A stretch of 64,000 bases of DNA from Mangifera indica. Taxonomy: Eukaryota; Streptophyta; Magnoliopsida; Sapindales; Anacardiaceae. The notes under the pieces are model-generated. The model searched no databases. It was not told the origin of the DNA and was given only the letters and a program-made list of their open reading frames with translations. The DNA lies in the NCBI RefSeq assembly GCF_011075055.1, contig NW_025401124.1, positions 237,576 to 301,575 of the forward strand, written 5' to 3'. Below, one piece after another: positions 12,320 to 23,810 of this stretch (positions are counted from its first letter, which is position 1; every line of letters begins with the position of its first letter). A program made the translations under genes and the position numbers.

Positions 12320-13620
12320 TTGCAGATTCAAGTAAGACTAAGAGAAACTCAAATTAGCAAGCAAAATATAAAAGACGTACAAGGGGAAAATTACTAGAAC
12401 CAGGTTACTATATACACACAATGAGATCCATCATACGCTTTCAATCTTTCAACAATAAGAGCTAAAGCTGGAGCGTCACATCTTTAAGATGCTTCTCAGT
12501 CTGGAAAAGATTATATAAATCCAAACAAAAAAATAATAATAATAAAGCTTAATAGCAGCTTCAATCTCAAAACTATGAGAAAGCACCAGAAATTTTATAG
12601 GGCACACACTGCTTCATGTCCACTAACTCTGATGATTTCAACAATGCACGCTTCTGCTGCCTATCAAACATCTGATGATTTATCCTATAAGAGATTCCTG
12701 ACATTGATGTGGCTCAAATAGGGTGAAATTAATAAACAAATTGTGCAACACAAGCAATCAGACCAAAAAATGAGGTCAAGAGATTACCAGCATTTATCTT
12801 TCTTCAAAGAACTTACTGCCACAGCAGAGCTCGCTGGTTTCAGCAGGTCTGAATGCAGATGGCAGCTTATAAAGGGCAGAAGGAGAGGAGAGGAAAGGCA
12901 CGGAAAACAACAGGGAATTGGGAGGGAAATTAGGGGGCTATCGCCTAGGGGGTTCTGGCACTCTAGTCAGAACAATTATCACTGTAATTAGTTTCAAAAT
13001 AAAGCAGTGAGGAGGGCTGCTATGTTTATTCTTTCCAATCAATAAAGACATTTCATTCGAAAGTGCAGTTGTGTGTGTTCTGTGTAAATAAACTGGCAGG
13101 CTACTCTGGTTGAATGCACATTTGATTGCAAGGCAGCTAAACAAACCAGGAAGACAAGGCATTTGAGAGAAGAAAATTATACCCAACAGTTCAGGTATGT
13201 AACAGTATTCAGGGACAAGAAGCAAAATTCTCCAACTGAGTTTATCTGAATATAGATATAAAATAACTCATCCATGTTTGTGAGCCCTGACAGCAAAAAA
13301 CTCACATTGTACGGTCCATTCCCCAAAACAATTAAAACATAAATATAAAACATTATGGGAGGCAATATTTACTTGTCAAGGCTGAATTATGAGATTGAAA
13401 ACTCACAAATTTAATTCAAGTTTCCCCTGCATACATATAAAACAATAAAGTTAAAGAAAGGAAGGAGAAACAATGAATAGGTTCAAATTTTGAAATTCAT
13501 ATCAAATGATAAAAGAATCAAATTGTCAATTGAAGTTTTAACTTTATTCAAATAAGTATTTCAAGAATATTTATAATTTAACTACTAACTGATGAAGAAG
13601 AATAGATATGGATTGGTCAT
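12320..13620. other. Intergenic DNA between the MOR1 pseudogene and the NLR gene
   Basis: No supported gene. It may include further decayed MOR1 intron sequence near 12320-12700, but no exon motif is recognisable. The region 13380-13620 is the 3' flank of the minus-strand NLR gene and would hold its terminator, which I could not place. Confidence 0.4.
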
Positions 13621-13622
13621 AA

Positions 13623-16142
13623 CTAATTTTCGGTTGACTTGATAATCGCTCCGTCAAGTTGAATGTTGGGGATATGAGCAATCTTAGGCCAATCTTCACC
13701 TGCTTCTGGTTTGCATCTTTCCGTCAGTTTAAGACAGCCTTCAATTCTTACTTCTCGCAAAGAGACGAGACGATTCATATCCTCTGGTAGAGATGACAAT
13801 TCTGGACAGCCACGAATGAATAGTTCACCCAAAGTGTTTGTCAAACACTGGAGAAGCCATTGCGGCAATTTCACCAGTTGTGATAAATCAGTAATTTCAA
13901 GGGATCGAAGGGGAGGCCCTGTGCTATTGAGTTCAGCATGATTGTCTGATCCTGTGCTCAAATCAAGATTAAGCCTTGCACAACTTCGGATACGAAGGTC
14001 TTCTAATGAGCTTAAGTTTCGTACACCACGTGGTAATGAGATTAACCGTGGACATTCAGAAATTATGAGCATTCGAAGGGCTCTCAGGCGACCAATATCT
14101 TCACACAAATATTCTAAATTGCTGCAATTGCGAATAATCAAATATCGAAGAGAATTCAAGTAGCCAATTTCATTGCTTGGTAGATGCTTTTGCATTGTTG
14201 TTAAGACTAACACTCTGAGACTAATTAAGTACTTTACTTCTCTTGTTAACCCTTTTAGTTCCTCACAATTCCTCAGTGATAAAAGTTGCAAATTTTGTAG
14301 CTTGTAAATGGAACTCGGGAGTTTTTTTATTTCTGGGTTTCTTCCTAGTTCCAAATATCTCAAATGCTTAAGAGTACCAACTCCTTTAGGCACTACTTTT
14401 ATGCCTAGATTATATAAATCTAACATCCGCAAAAATTGAAATCTTGAGATAAGTAATTCCAAAAAAGATTGGCTAATAGTGATATCGTCACCAATAGTTG
14501 AAGAAAATATAACGCTTCTCACATTACTCAAGCTAGCTATGCAGTTTCGAGCAACCACTTCACCATGAAAAAATAAATGTCGATAAGTTTTGCAAGCAAT
14601 TTGGCTACCCCTTTTCAGTCTTAAACACTCATTTTGGAACAATGATGTGGCAACATCATGCATCAGATCATGTATTTCAAATATAAACCTATCACCAATT
14701 AACTTTTCAACATCTTGAAAGAAAGATCTCCACATTAATTCTTTTATATATTGCATGCCAATATTTTCCAAATCTTCATTTTCATTGTGGGCTTGGAAAA
14801 GCCCATGGGCCATCCAAAAGTTAACCAAATGATTGCTAGAAAATTTGACACCTTTCGGAAATATAGAACAATAGACAAAACATTGTTTTAAAGGAGCTGA
14901 TAACTTATTATAACTTATCCTTAAAGCTGGTAAAATGCTATTTTCCTTTTGATCTAACTTCCATATCTCATTATCTTTCACATTTATCCACTCTTGTTCA
15001 GAAGTTGAGGAATAAAGAAGACTCCCTAGCGCTCTTACTGCTAATGGAATACCTCCACATTTTTTTACAATTTCTTTTCCAATCTCTATAAGTTTGGAAT
15101 GTTGTTTTTCTTGCCCTTCTTTAAATGCATATTTAACAAACACAGACAAACAATCATTAAGGGCAAGACCTTTTAACTTGTATGTAGATATAGTACCCAT
15201 AATTGAAGCAACACGGTCACTACGTGTAGTTACTATGATTTTACTCCCACTAACACACTTCGTTAATAATTCTTTTAAATCACACCACAACCCCTCGTTT
15301 TCATTCCAAACATCATCCAAAACTAACAAATATTTTTCATGTCTTATAATATCACGTAGTTTCCTTTGCAATTGGTCTAAACTCATTTGAATACATTTTT
15401 GCTCAGTTGCAGAACTAATGATGTCAATTAGAACCTTTTTTAAAGAAAATTCATCAGACACACAAACCCACATTTTCAACTTAAAATGATCACCCACTAT
15501 TTCATCATTATACACCAATTTTGCAAGTGTGGTTTTTCCTAAACCTCCTAGCCCAACAATAGGAATGATAGAAACACTCACATTTCTATAACTTGGACAC
15601 AATAAGATTCTTATAATCTCCTCTTTGTCTTTATCTCTACCAATAACATTTGAATCACGTACAAATGAGTGGGTTTCCCTCTCCCTATCTATAACATGAT
15701 TGCTATCAATTTTTTCAGTGAGAATAAAATCATTCTTATCAGCTGTTATTTTTGCTAACCTCTTTTTAATCTCTTTAATTTTATGCCCCAACGTAAAACG
15801 GAAAACAACTAGATTTGATGATGAAAAAAAGTGGCATACCTTTCTTGTAATGCTTTGATGATGCACCACTTGCTTACGTAGATCTTCCACCTCAACTTCA
15901 TCTAAAATATCTTCTGCATTATAGCAAACCTCTTTAAGCTTTTCTAGCCAAACTCTCAGCTTTGAATCATGAATTTGTTTCTCCTCAGCATCTAAGAGAA
16001 CAACTTTGATAGTTTTTAAAGTGTCAGCAAGTTGTTGTACATCATTCTTGACACCCCATGCCAAAGACACTTCATCAGAAGCAAGGGATATCAGCTTGCC
16101 CAACACTTTCTCAACAATACCAGAGACAATTGTTTCTAACAT
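13623..16142 (-). CDS. CC-NBS-LRR (CNL) disease-resistance protein, RGA type, intronless
   Basis: This 839-residue protein is an intracellular immune receptor: NLRs sense pathogen effectors, switch ADP for ATP and trigger cell-death defence. An Rx-type N-terminal coiled-coil domain (about 1-150) includes EDILDE near 77. The NB-ARC domain has P-loop GLGGLGKTT (197-205), kinase-2 LLVLDDVW (272-279), RNBS-B KIIVTTRS (301-308), GGIPLA (363-368), CFVYCSIFPK (421-430) and an intact MHD (494-496). Leucine-rich repeats fill about 540-820. The Trp of LDDVW and absence of a TIR domain place it in the CNL class. The start methionine opens a standard CNL N-terminus (MLETIVSGIVEKVLGKL), and an AT-rich TATA-like stretch lies about 90 bases upstream. 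One exon is usual for this group. All nucleotide-binding motifs are intact, so it is probably functional. The recognised pathogen cannot be read from the sequence. Confidence 0.95.
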   Translation of the reverse strand: MLETIVSGIVEKVLGKLISLASDEVSLAWGVKNDVQQLADTLKTIKVVLLDAEEKQIHDSKLRVWLEKLKEVCYNAEDILDEVEVEDLRKQVVHHQSITRKVCHFFSSSNLVVFRFTLGHKIKEIKKRLAKITADKNDFILTEKIDSNHVIDRERETHSFVRDSNVIGRDKDKEEIIRILLCPSYRNVSVSIIPIVGLGGLGKTTLAKLVYNDEIVGDHFKLKMWVCVSDEFSLKKVLIDIISSATEQKCIQMSLDQLQRKLRDIIRHEKYLLVLDDVWNENEGLWCDLKELLTKCVSGSKIIVTTRSDRVASIMGTISTYKLKGLALNDCLSVFVKYAFKEGQEKQHSKLIEIGKEIVKKCGGIPLAVRALGSLLYSSTSEQEWINVKDNEIWKLDQKENSILPALRISYNKLSAPLKQCFVYCSIFPKGVKFSSNHLVNFWMAHGLFQAHNENEDLENIGMQYIKELMWRSFFQDVEKLIGDRFIFEIHDLMHDVATSLFQNECLRLKRGSQIACKTYRHLFFHGEVVARNCIASLSNVRSVIFSSTIGDDITISQSFLELLISRFQFLRMLDLYNLGIKVVPKGVGTLKHLRYLELGRNPEIKKLPSSIYKLQNLQLLSLRNCEELKGLTREVKYLISLRVLVLTTMQKHLPSNEIGYLNSLRYLIIRNCSNLEYLCEDIGRLRALRMLIISECPRLISLPRGVRNLSSLEDLRIRSCARLNLDLSTGSDNHAELNSTGPPLRSLEITDLSQLVKLPQWLLQCLTNTLGELFIRGCPELSSLPEDMNRLVSLREVRIEGCLKLTERCKPEAGEDWPKIAHIPNIQLDGAIIKSTEN

Positions 16143-16230
16143 ATTTTTGAAAGAAAGAAGACAGCAGGTTGTTCAGTTTTCGAAGTGGCGAAATTGAATT
16201 GTTGTATGAAATAATCATCTAAGATCATGG

Positions 16231-16246
16231 CATTATATATAATATA
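16231..16246 (-). promoter_or_regulatory. Candidate TATA box of the NLR gene
   Basis: The minus strand reads CTATATTATATATAAT about 90-105 bases upstream of the NLR start codon, a typical spacing for a plant TATA box plus a short leader. The surroundings are AT-rich, so the call rests on position. Confidence 0.35.
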
Positions 16247-16363
16247 GTAAGATTCCTTGACTTGCGTGGGGATTACATGAAGTATGAACAAATTTTGAAG
16301 ACTAGTATATATCCTTTGTCTTGAATGAATGTAAGGCATATATCCATCAATTTTTTATTTTTA

Positions 16364-16830
16364 TTTTCCCCTATACATCCCTTTGGTTTGGATAATCTCT
16401 TATTTCAAAAATGAAAGATTACTCAAGAATAGGTTATCTAAAATATTATTAGGTATACATAATAATTGTGTACAGTTTGATGTAATAAAAAAATACTAAT
16501 ATATCATTTTATTTAAATATCCTAAAGATTATTAAGTTTAATTTTTCTAAAATGTTTTTTTATATTATTTGTTTATTAGCTAAAAATGAAGGTATTTTTG
16601 TACTAAAAAAATTAAAAAGTAAAAACAGAATTGTAACAGAATCAAAAATGCTTTGATAATTTTTTAATAATTAAGGTGGGATGGCAATCAAATTATCCTC
16701 TATTTACTTATTATATCACGACTAGTATTAAAAAATTACCTGATAAACCAATGAAAATAATATCTATAATAAAATATATATTATCAGAGTAATTTTTAGT
16801 AACTTTGAATCAAACATCCACTAAGAAGCA
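16364..16830. mobile_element. Probable Tourist-like MITE, copy 1
   Basis: Ends CCCTTTGGTTTGGATAAT and, inverted, GTGGATGTTTGATTCAAAG form imperfect terminal inverted repeats containing the TTTGGTT/AACCAAA signature. Inside are repeated GATTACT and TTATTTAAATATCCT motifs also found in the clearer copy at 24107-24587. The target duplication could not be fixed. Confidence 0.42.
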
Positions 16831-17508
16831 TATTCATTGCTTTGTTTCTTTTAATTATTTTGCATATTCTTTGTCCTAGATGTAAGTAAATTAAGGTTTC
16901 GAGTTTTAAAGGTGGTGTCTAACATAATTTATTATGTAAATAAGTACTATAAATTTGCATTAACAAAATAAATTCAATAGAATCTATATGATCATTGCAT
17001 TGGTTATGAAACACTAAATTAAATTACTTTAGGGTATGTGCCATGTTTTTTGAATTCGTAAGTTCTTGAAATACGGTTTTCAGTGGGCAAAACTATTGTT
17101 ACTTTTTGTAATATTATGTTAGGTTTTCGAGAGAGATTAAGTCAATAAATAGTAAGTTATTAGACACTTGTTAAAAGACCAATAAATCCTAAAACATATA
17201 CTAATGTTGTCTACTCAGATCATAAATCGTGAAGTATATTGGACAATCTTAAATGATCACATGGAACTCATCTGTAAACTTTTATTGAATTATTCAATTA
17301 CCTGAATTTATAAAATCAAATTATAATTAATATTAATCCACATCAAAATTTTTCTAACACAATATTCTTCAACTCGATTGTTTATAAAAAAGTAAGCAAT
17401 GAGTTTAATCAAGGTATAAATCCTTTCATTGATTCATATCTCCAACTTTGGGAAGGAAAATTCTTTCCGTCACCCATATTCTATACTTTAATTGATTCCT
17501 TATTATCA

Positions 17509-17512
<4 letters not shown>

Positions 17513-17566
<54 letters not shown>
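17513..17566. repeat. (TA)n microsatellite
   Basis: An uninterrupted run of about 26 TA units in an AT-rich gene-free stretch upstream of the NLR gene. Confidence 0.95.
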
Positions 17567-17568
<2 letters not shown>

Positions 17569-17864
17569 GAATGCATATCATATGAAAAAAATGTCAAAAT
17601 ACTAAATTCTTTGCTTTTACTTTTAGCGTCTTTAACTTTGTCCTAAAATATAAAATAAATTGATGTTACATGTAACATTACTATGAGGTATTAATAATCA
17701 TATCAAATTTATATTGTATAATAGAGTTTATGCATGATTTGTATATTAATTATAAAATTATTTGCTTAATTACATTTAAACACCTTATGCTTCATAAAAG
17801 AATGATTTTTTCTTTCTTAACTAAGCTTCAAACATTAGCAAAGTTGAACTTAACATAAGAAAGT

Positions 17865-18200
17865 CGTACCATGTCATTTTATCTCATTTGTATAAAGTTA
17901 GTAAAAAAACCTTAAACCTAATCAAACTCAATCTAATATTATCTCTTTTATTATAAAATGGTAACCCGAATTTTGTTATGAGTTATCCAAATTCAGTAAG
18001 TTTTGAATTAAAATGTGAATTTCAAAGATATATGATAATACTGGCTAGAATCCTAGTCACTTGTTAGTTAAATTGATAGAACATAGTAGGTGCGATCTAT
18101 GGTAAAACAAAATAAGTGGCATGTAATGAAATTGTTTGTGTATTTGAGAGATAGGATAGGAATAACCTTCCGAGCATATATCAAATCCTAGTTTTTTTTT
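17865..18200 (+). repeat. LTR-like repeat, copy B
   Basis: This matches the repeat at 7330-7672 over about 335 bp in the same orientation, diverged by substitutions and short indels. It ends in a run of T where copy A continues into a primer-site-like sequence, so its right edge is degraded. It lies about 1.7 kb upstream of the NLR gene. Confidence 0.6.
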
Positions 18201-18966
18201 TTCTTACAAAAGTGAAGATGCACAAGGTAGTTGCAAGAGAGATCAACATCTACATGATTGTTGACATGTTATAACAGAACTGAATTCAAGACAGTTGGGC
18301 TTGATTCCTTTAGTTTTAGCTTAAAAATTGAATTGCTCTAAAATTTTTAATTATTTTGAATATTGTATGACATCTAATACGTATTTCATTATTTTTCCCA
18401 CAAGGACTAAAGAGAGGGGAATCTTTCTTGCAAAACTGGAGAGGGAAAGAAAATTTTACCCACAAGTAAAGGATACAAATTTGTTGTCATCCCACTATTA
18501 GGGATGAGGTAAGGACAGAGATAGGCTTTTTGTACAAAACCGAGACTAGAGAATTCAACCCCATTTTGTCCAATTACCACCCCTAAACAGGAGATATGGA
18601 TTTAGTATTAAATAGTATGGTCTTAGTATAATCAAACCATGTCATTTTACGTATTAGTTGATTTGTTAACATATGATTAAATGTTAACAACAAAACATGT
18701 TAAAGTAATCCTGATTTAAAAATATACAATCACATAATGATACATCATCTAAGTACTTAAAACTAAGTACATATAATTTTAATTCATACACGATAGTGAT
18801 AATCATGATAATCTAACCCGTTGTGGCTATTTTTGTACTTGATTATTTTTAGTAAAGACAATTAAGATATGTGATTTATTAAGTTATTTTATGGCTAAAT
18901 CTATCCCCAAAACAAAATCATAGTATTTTGGAAATACAAACCACTAAGGACGGTTATGTAGAGGAA
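18201..18966. other. Intergenic DNA with one short AT-rich inverted-repeat element
   Basis: No gene is seen. Around 18600-18790 is a member of the short AT-rich family described at 22200 (CAATCACATAATGATACATCATC near 18728). The rest is unremarkable. Confidence 0.4.
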
Positions 18967-19895
18967 TAGACATGTCAATGGGGTCAAGTCATATAGAGGC
19001 CCCATTAGAAGCTTAGAATTCAAGCTTGATCTATAAAGGCTCGGTTTGGTACTGTAGCATATAGGCCTAGCCTATGGGATTTCCAAGTCGGGTTATGGGC
19101 TTTAATATTAAGCCTATGGACTGGCTCAACCTAGTACTATTTACAAATTAAAAAAAATGGGCGGAAGTGAGGCTTTTGCGCAGAAGCCTTCATTGCTTTG
19201 CTAGTGGCAAAAGCAATGGTTTATTTTTTAAAATTTTTTTAATTTTTTAATTTTTTTTATATAAACCAATTCAAATATTTTTTATTTACAAATCTCTCAA
19301 TCTCAATTTTTTCGCTATATTTTTAATCTCATTTTCTCTTATCAACTCTCTTTTGGAAACTGTATGAATTTGCAAATAATTATTCTTTATGTTTATAATT
19401 TTATTTTTATTTCAATTTTATCATTACAAAATATTATAAATGAATTCAATGTCAAATAAATTTAGAAATTTAAATGTTGAATAAAAGTAGATAAATGGTA
19501 TGATATATATATTTTATTTATGCTTGTAATTTTATAGTATGTTAATTAATTTATTTGTGCTACGTTATAAATTTATAATATTTTTTATCATGTAACCAAG
19601 GTATTCCTCCATTACAAGAGAGAGATTATAAATAAAATGTTTGAGGTACTATCATCGGTTTTAATAATTGAAAAATAATTTGTATTTAAAAGTTTTAATT
19701 AAAATTTTAAAAGAATTATTTAAATGGGTTACCCAGATTAAAGCCCAACCCCATATATAGGGTCAGGCCATGGACTTTCAAAAATTCATGGATTGGCCTT
19801 GCTCAAAGGCCTATTATTGTGCGGGCCTAGGGCTCAACCCGGTCTATGAGCTCGATGAGCTAAGCTAGAGCCACCCTGACCCATTGATGTGTCCA
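18967..19895. mobile_element. Non-autonomous hAT-type element, copy 2
   Basis: A 929-bp element begins TAGACATGTCAATGGGGTC and ends in a sequence whose reverse complement is TGGACACATCAATGGGTC. The flanking 8-mers TAGAGGAA and CTGGGGAA agree at 5 of 8. Internal stretches (CTCAATTCTTT..., ATTCCT.CATTACAAG, AATTGAAAAATAATTTG) match the element at 5350-6189, confirming one family. It has no coding capacity. Confidence 0.65.
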
Positions 19896-20320
19896 CTGGG
19901 GAATGTCCTTAATAAAAATAGTTATATGGGTGATTTCTCAAAAATATATATATCCTAATAAGCCTAGCTCTTAAGAGGCATCTAAAAATTAGGGTTACCT
20001 AAATTATTTGTTGGACAAATTTCATTAGATTTTACATATTTTTCATCCAGATAGGAAAATAATAATCATGAAAAGGATTTTAATTCATCATTTTTTTTTT
20101 CTAAATTTACATAATTATATCTTCTAATCACATAATAATATAACAATTATTTTGTACTCATTTGTATCCAACATGTATACATATAGTTTACTCAAAAAAT
20201 AAATTAACTGTTTTTGTTTTCAAGTCTTAGAATATTGGGTGCGTAAATATTCAAGCGCGTCTCATCTGGGTGAAGTCTAGGATGCATTCAACACTATGAA
20301 AATTTCCATGAACCTTCTCA

Positions 20321-20824
20321 GAGGATGTTTGGTTAAAAAGATTAAAAATTATTCTAATAATCTATCTTTTATTACTTCTATTACTTTATTCGATTTATAT
20401 ATAATAAAATATTCCGATAATCTTCTATTACCAATGTTGATGTAACAGCTAATATAAAGGATAATCTAATTACTACCTCCACCTTATATATTAAAATATT
20501 ATCAATATAGTCGTAATTTTATTATAACTATATCTTTATTTATTAATTGTTTTAGACAAAAATAATTTTATTTTCAATTAATATAACAAATAAAATAAAA
20601 ATTATTTTAGAAAAATTATACTCAAGGGAATTTAAATAAAATAATATATTAGTATTCTTTTATTACCTTTAACCAAACACAATAATTATTTATACTTATC
20701 CAATTTTATCAAATTTTATTAAAAATAATAATAATTTATACCTAATAATCTTTAAAATAATCTATTTTCAAGATAATTTTCTAATTTTGATAATAAAATA
20801 TTTATCATACCAAACGTTCCCTTA
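20321..20824. mobile_element. Tourist-like MITE, copy 2
   Basis: Ends GGATGTTTGGTTAAAAAG and, inverted, GGGAACGTTTGGTATGAT resemble the ends of the copy at 24107. Inside, the TTTAAATAAAATAAT and ACCTTTAACCAAACAC motifs are the reverse-strand equivalents of that copy. The target duplication is not clear. Confidence 0.5.
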
Positions 20825-20829
20825 AGGTT

Positions 20830-22190
20830 TATATCATTAAGATGACAACATTTACAATATTTTATCATATCTTGGACTTCTGAAGGTGTAAAGTAAACAC
20901 CTCTTGATGTTATATGGCCAATATCTAATATTTAAAATTATATATATATATGTAACATTACTCTATTAAAAAACATATGCATACAAATTTATTTTTCAAA
21001 TCATTGGATTAGATAATGAAACTAACGTTAAAGAATTCATCTTAGTTGTACAAACATGAACCCTAGATTGGGCTCAATTATATTATATGAAATTTTATAA
21101 AATTACTTATATCCCTTTAAAAAATTATCGGTAACTTTTGAAAATTATAGGTAATATTATAGTTGACTCTTAAAAATTATGTAAAACCTTAAAATGATTT
21201 CTATTTTTTATCCAAATTGTAGTTCTAACCCTAATGTTAACAGTAATTTTTTTCCTAGTCTAACCTTGCATTTTTTAAGTATATTTAAGACTTAACTCAA
21301 GCGAGCCCAACTTGGGTATTTATTTCCCCAGAGTTATGTAAGACATCAATATCTTGAAAAATTATTGTTTTTTTAGGGTACTCTATAACAGATGATATAC
21401 GTAATTTGTCAAAATATTTTTTTCATAGTAGTTGAATTATGTATCGAAAACCTAATTTTACGTATTATAAATAAGACAATAAAAAAATAACTGATATGTC
21501 ATTATTTTGAAAAATATCATAAGTATCTTTGAATTTTTAATTTTTTCATGTACCTTTACTACATCATCATTTTCTCTAAAAAGTGTATCGATCTATTTTA
21601 GTAATATATATTGTATCTAAGATATGTATCATATCATAAGATATATTTATTGTATCGTATTAATTACGATATATTTTTTCATACATATCATTTTTTCTTT
21701 GTATCGTATCATATCATAGAATACTGATAATTATGGTTTTTTTCCTTATTTACATTCCTATTAAGGAATTTGGTATATTAATTCAATAACATGACCAACA
21801 TATATGATACATATTGTGAAATGTGTATTAAGTCTAGCATGTGCCATTAGGAAATAGAAGGGAAAATACTTAGGGGACAAGTTTCCCAAGTCTGTAATTA
21901 TTTAATGTGGAGAGGTTGCTAGAAGATATTATAAAGAATTATATTAATTAAATATTTTTGCTAATTTATCGTTACAAACTGATGTGTTTTCTAAATAATT
22001 TTGTAATTTTAAATAATTAAATTATGTATAAAGTAAATAATTAAATCATTCAATCACATTTTTATATTTAGTTAGACTCATTTACAGGCAAAACTAATTA
22101 AATACCTTATATAACTCTAATTCTATTAATATAAAAAATTAATATATATAATTCAAGGCTTTTTAAATAATAAATTATACTCTAAGGTTT
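20830..22190. other. AT-rich gene-free DNA
   Basis: No coding region or clear transposon. At 21600-21725 there is a self-complementary AT-rich patch with repeated GTATCGTAT and ATATCATA motifs that may be the remains of a MITE. Confidence 0.4.
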
Positions 22191-22195
22191 TTTTT

Positions 22196-22355
22196 AAAAG
22201 CAATATTATATATACATATTTTTTGTATACTTAAGATATGTTATCATGTGATTATATATTATTTTATTTTTAATTCAAAATTATTTAATCATATAATAAT
22301 TTATTATCTGTGTACATAAATAGTATACAAAAAATGTATACATATAATTTTATTA
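22196..22355. mobile_element. Short AT-rich palindromic MITE-like element (best copy of a dispersed family)
   Basis: Ends ATATACATATTTTTTGTATAC and its near-perfect inverse GTATACAAAAAATGTATACAT enclose about 100 bp with the core ATTATTTAATCATATAATAA. Related sequences built on AATCA(T/C)ATGATAAT.. recur near 18730, 23615, 25440, 33050, 39315, 39945, 40230 and 45070. It has no coding capacity. Confidence 0.55.
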
Positions 22356-22595
22356 TTTTTTTAAGTGTATATACTTAGAGGAATAGTAGTTTTTCCTTGA
22401 AATAAAATTTCTTAGTAAATTGTGTATGGAGGAGACTAGTGAGAAATTGAAGTATGAGGGAAGGTTAAACGCACTATTATAAATATTTGGAGTGCTAGTA
22501 AAAGTTATGCAAACCTCAAAGGAAATGAGGGGTAAAAATTATTTCTTGTTATGTTATGAGATTGTGAATTTAGAGTAGTTTTTACGTAGGTTTAC

Positions 22596-23536
22596 TAGGG
22601 ATGACAATTTGGGTTCGACTTTAGGGGCCCCGACCCTCCCCAACCCTAACGGGGAGGGGATTCCCCGATAAAAACGGGGAAAGGGGCGGGGATGGGAACA
22701 AAAAAAATCCCCGTAATCGGGGACGGGTCGGGGACGGGGATACATGTGTCCCCGCCCCGCCCCGCCCCGCCCCGCCCCTCCCCTCCCCTCCCCTCCCCGC
22801 CCCGCCCCGCCCCTCCCCTCCCCATCCCCTCCCTACCCCCTAAATCTAATATATTAATATAATAATTTCTAAACTATTAAGTTTTAGAAATTTTTACATT
22901 ATGATTTATTAAAACTATAACTTTAATTTTACTTTTTTGAATTATCAATTATTAGTTTTTACTAATTTCTAAACAATTAATTTAATATATTAAAAAAAAC
23001 CTAGAATTTCATTATCATAAAATGTAAATGCACCAAATTAATTTTATTTCAACTTCAAAATTTAGTTAGTCAATCCACTAGGTTTTACACACAAAAAATA
23101 ATAAATTATAAACTTAATAAAATTAATTAAAGTGAATGAGAGGTGTTAAATTTAATGTTATTATAAAATTACTCTAAATCACATACATGAAGAGTTACTA
23201 ATGAAGAGATTGATTATTGTATATTGTTAGATTTTATGAAAACTTTATATTTGAACTAAAATAACAAAGAATATTTTATAGCTCTTGTAGCAAGTGATAT
23301 TTTGGAAAAATATGATTTATTTTATTTATTGAAATATATAAAAGAATTAAAATTTATATTTATGGGTATGGGGAGGGGATTTTTCCCCGCGGGGACGGGG
23401 CGGGGATGGGGAGGGGATGGGGAGAGGATTTTCCTTCGCGGGGAGGGGACGGGGATTATTTTTTATCCCCGCAACGGGGACGGGGCGGGGACGGGGATTG
23501 ATATCCCCTCCCCGCCCCTCCCCATTGCCATCCCTA
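22596..23536. mobile_element. GC-rich-ended hAT-type MITE with perfect 8-bp target duplication
   Basis: The 941-bp element has ends TAGGGATGACAAT and ATTGCCATCCCTA (12 of 13 bases inverted) and is flanked on both sides by AGGTTTAC (22588-22595 and 23537-23544). About 250 bp at the left end and 160 bp at the right end are strongly GC-rich, built from GGGGACGGGG-like units that pair as inverted repeats. A tract of CCCGC/CCCTC pentamers lies at 22750-22830. The middle is AT-rich and empty. Glycine/proline/arginine-rich frames here are artefacts of composition. Confidence 0.88.
22750..22830. repeat. CCCGC/CCCTC pentamer tract
   Basis: About sixteen five-base units of CCCCG or CCCCT form a perfect to near-perfect run inside the MITE. 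The minus strand is a series of GGGG blocks spaced one base apart. Confidence 0.9.
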
Positions 23537-23810
23537 AGGTTTACTACAACAATAAAACTATATACACACATTTTTTAATATATAATTAGGTAATTTTGTA
23601 TTAAGAATAAAGTAATATCTAATCATATGATAATACATTATCCATATCATTAATTTTGTACACAAAAGTGTAAGCATATAACATTACTCGACAATATCAT
23701 GCTTTGTCAAATATTATGGGTTTTAGATATAAAATTATGTATACGCAGTTTTGATTATTCAATATTTCAATTACATTGATTGAAACTATTTTAAATTAAA
23801 GATAAAGGTT

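Noticed and set aside
12743..13225. Open frames between the MOR1 pseudogene and the NLR gene
   Set aside because: No recognisable motif, no splice partners and overlapping opposite frames.
13711..15390. Plus-strand open frames inside the NLR gene
   Set aside because: They are antisense shadows of a strong, motif-complete minus-strand gene.
23302..23589. Gly/Pro/Arg-rich frames in the GC-rich MITE
   Set aside because: They result from GGGGA-type repeats within a proven MITE and are not genes.
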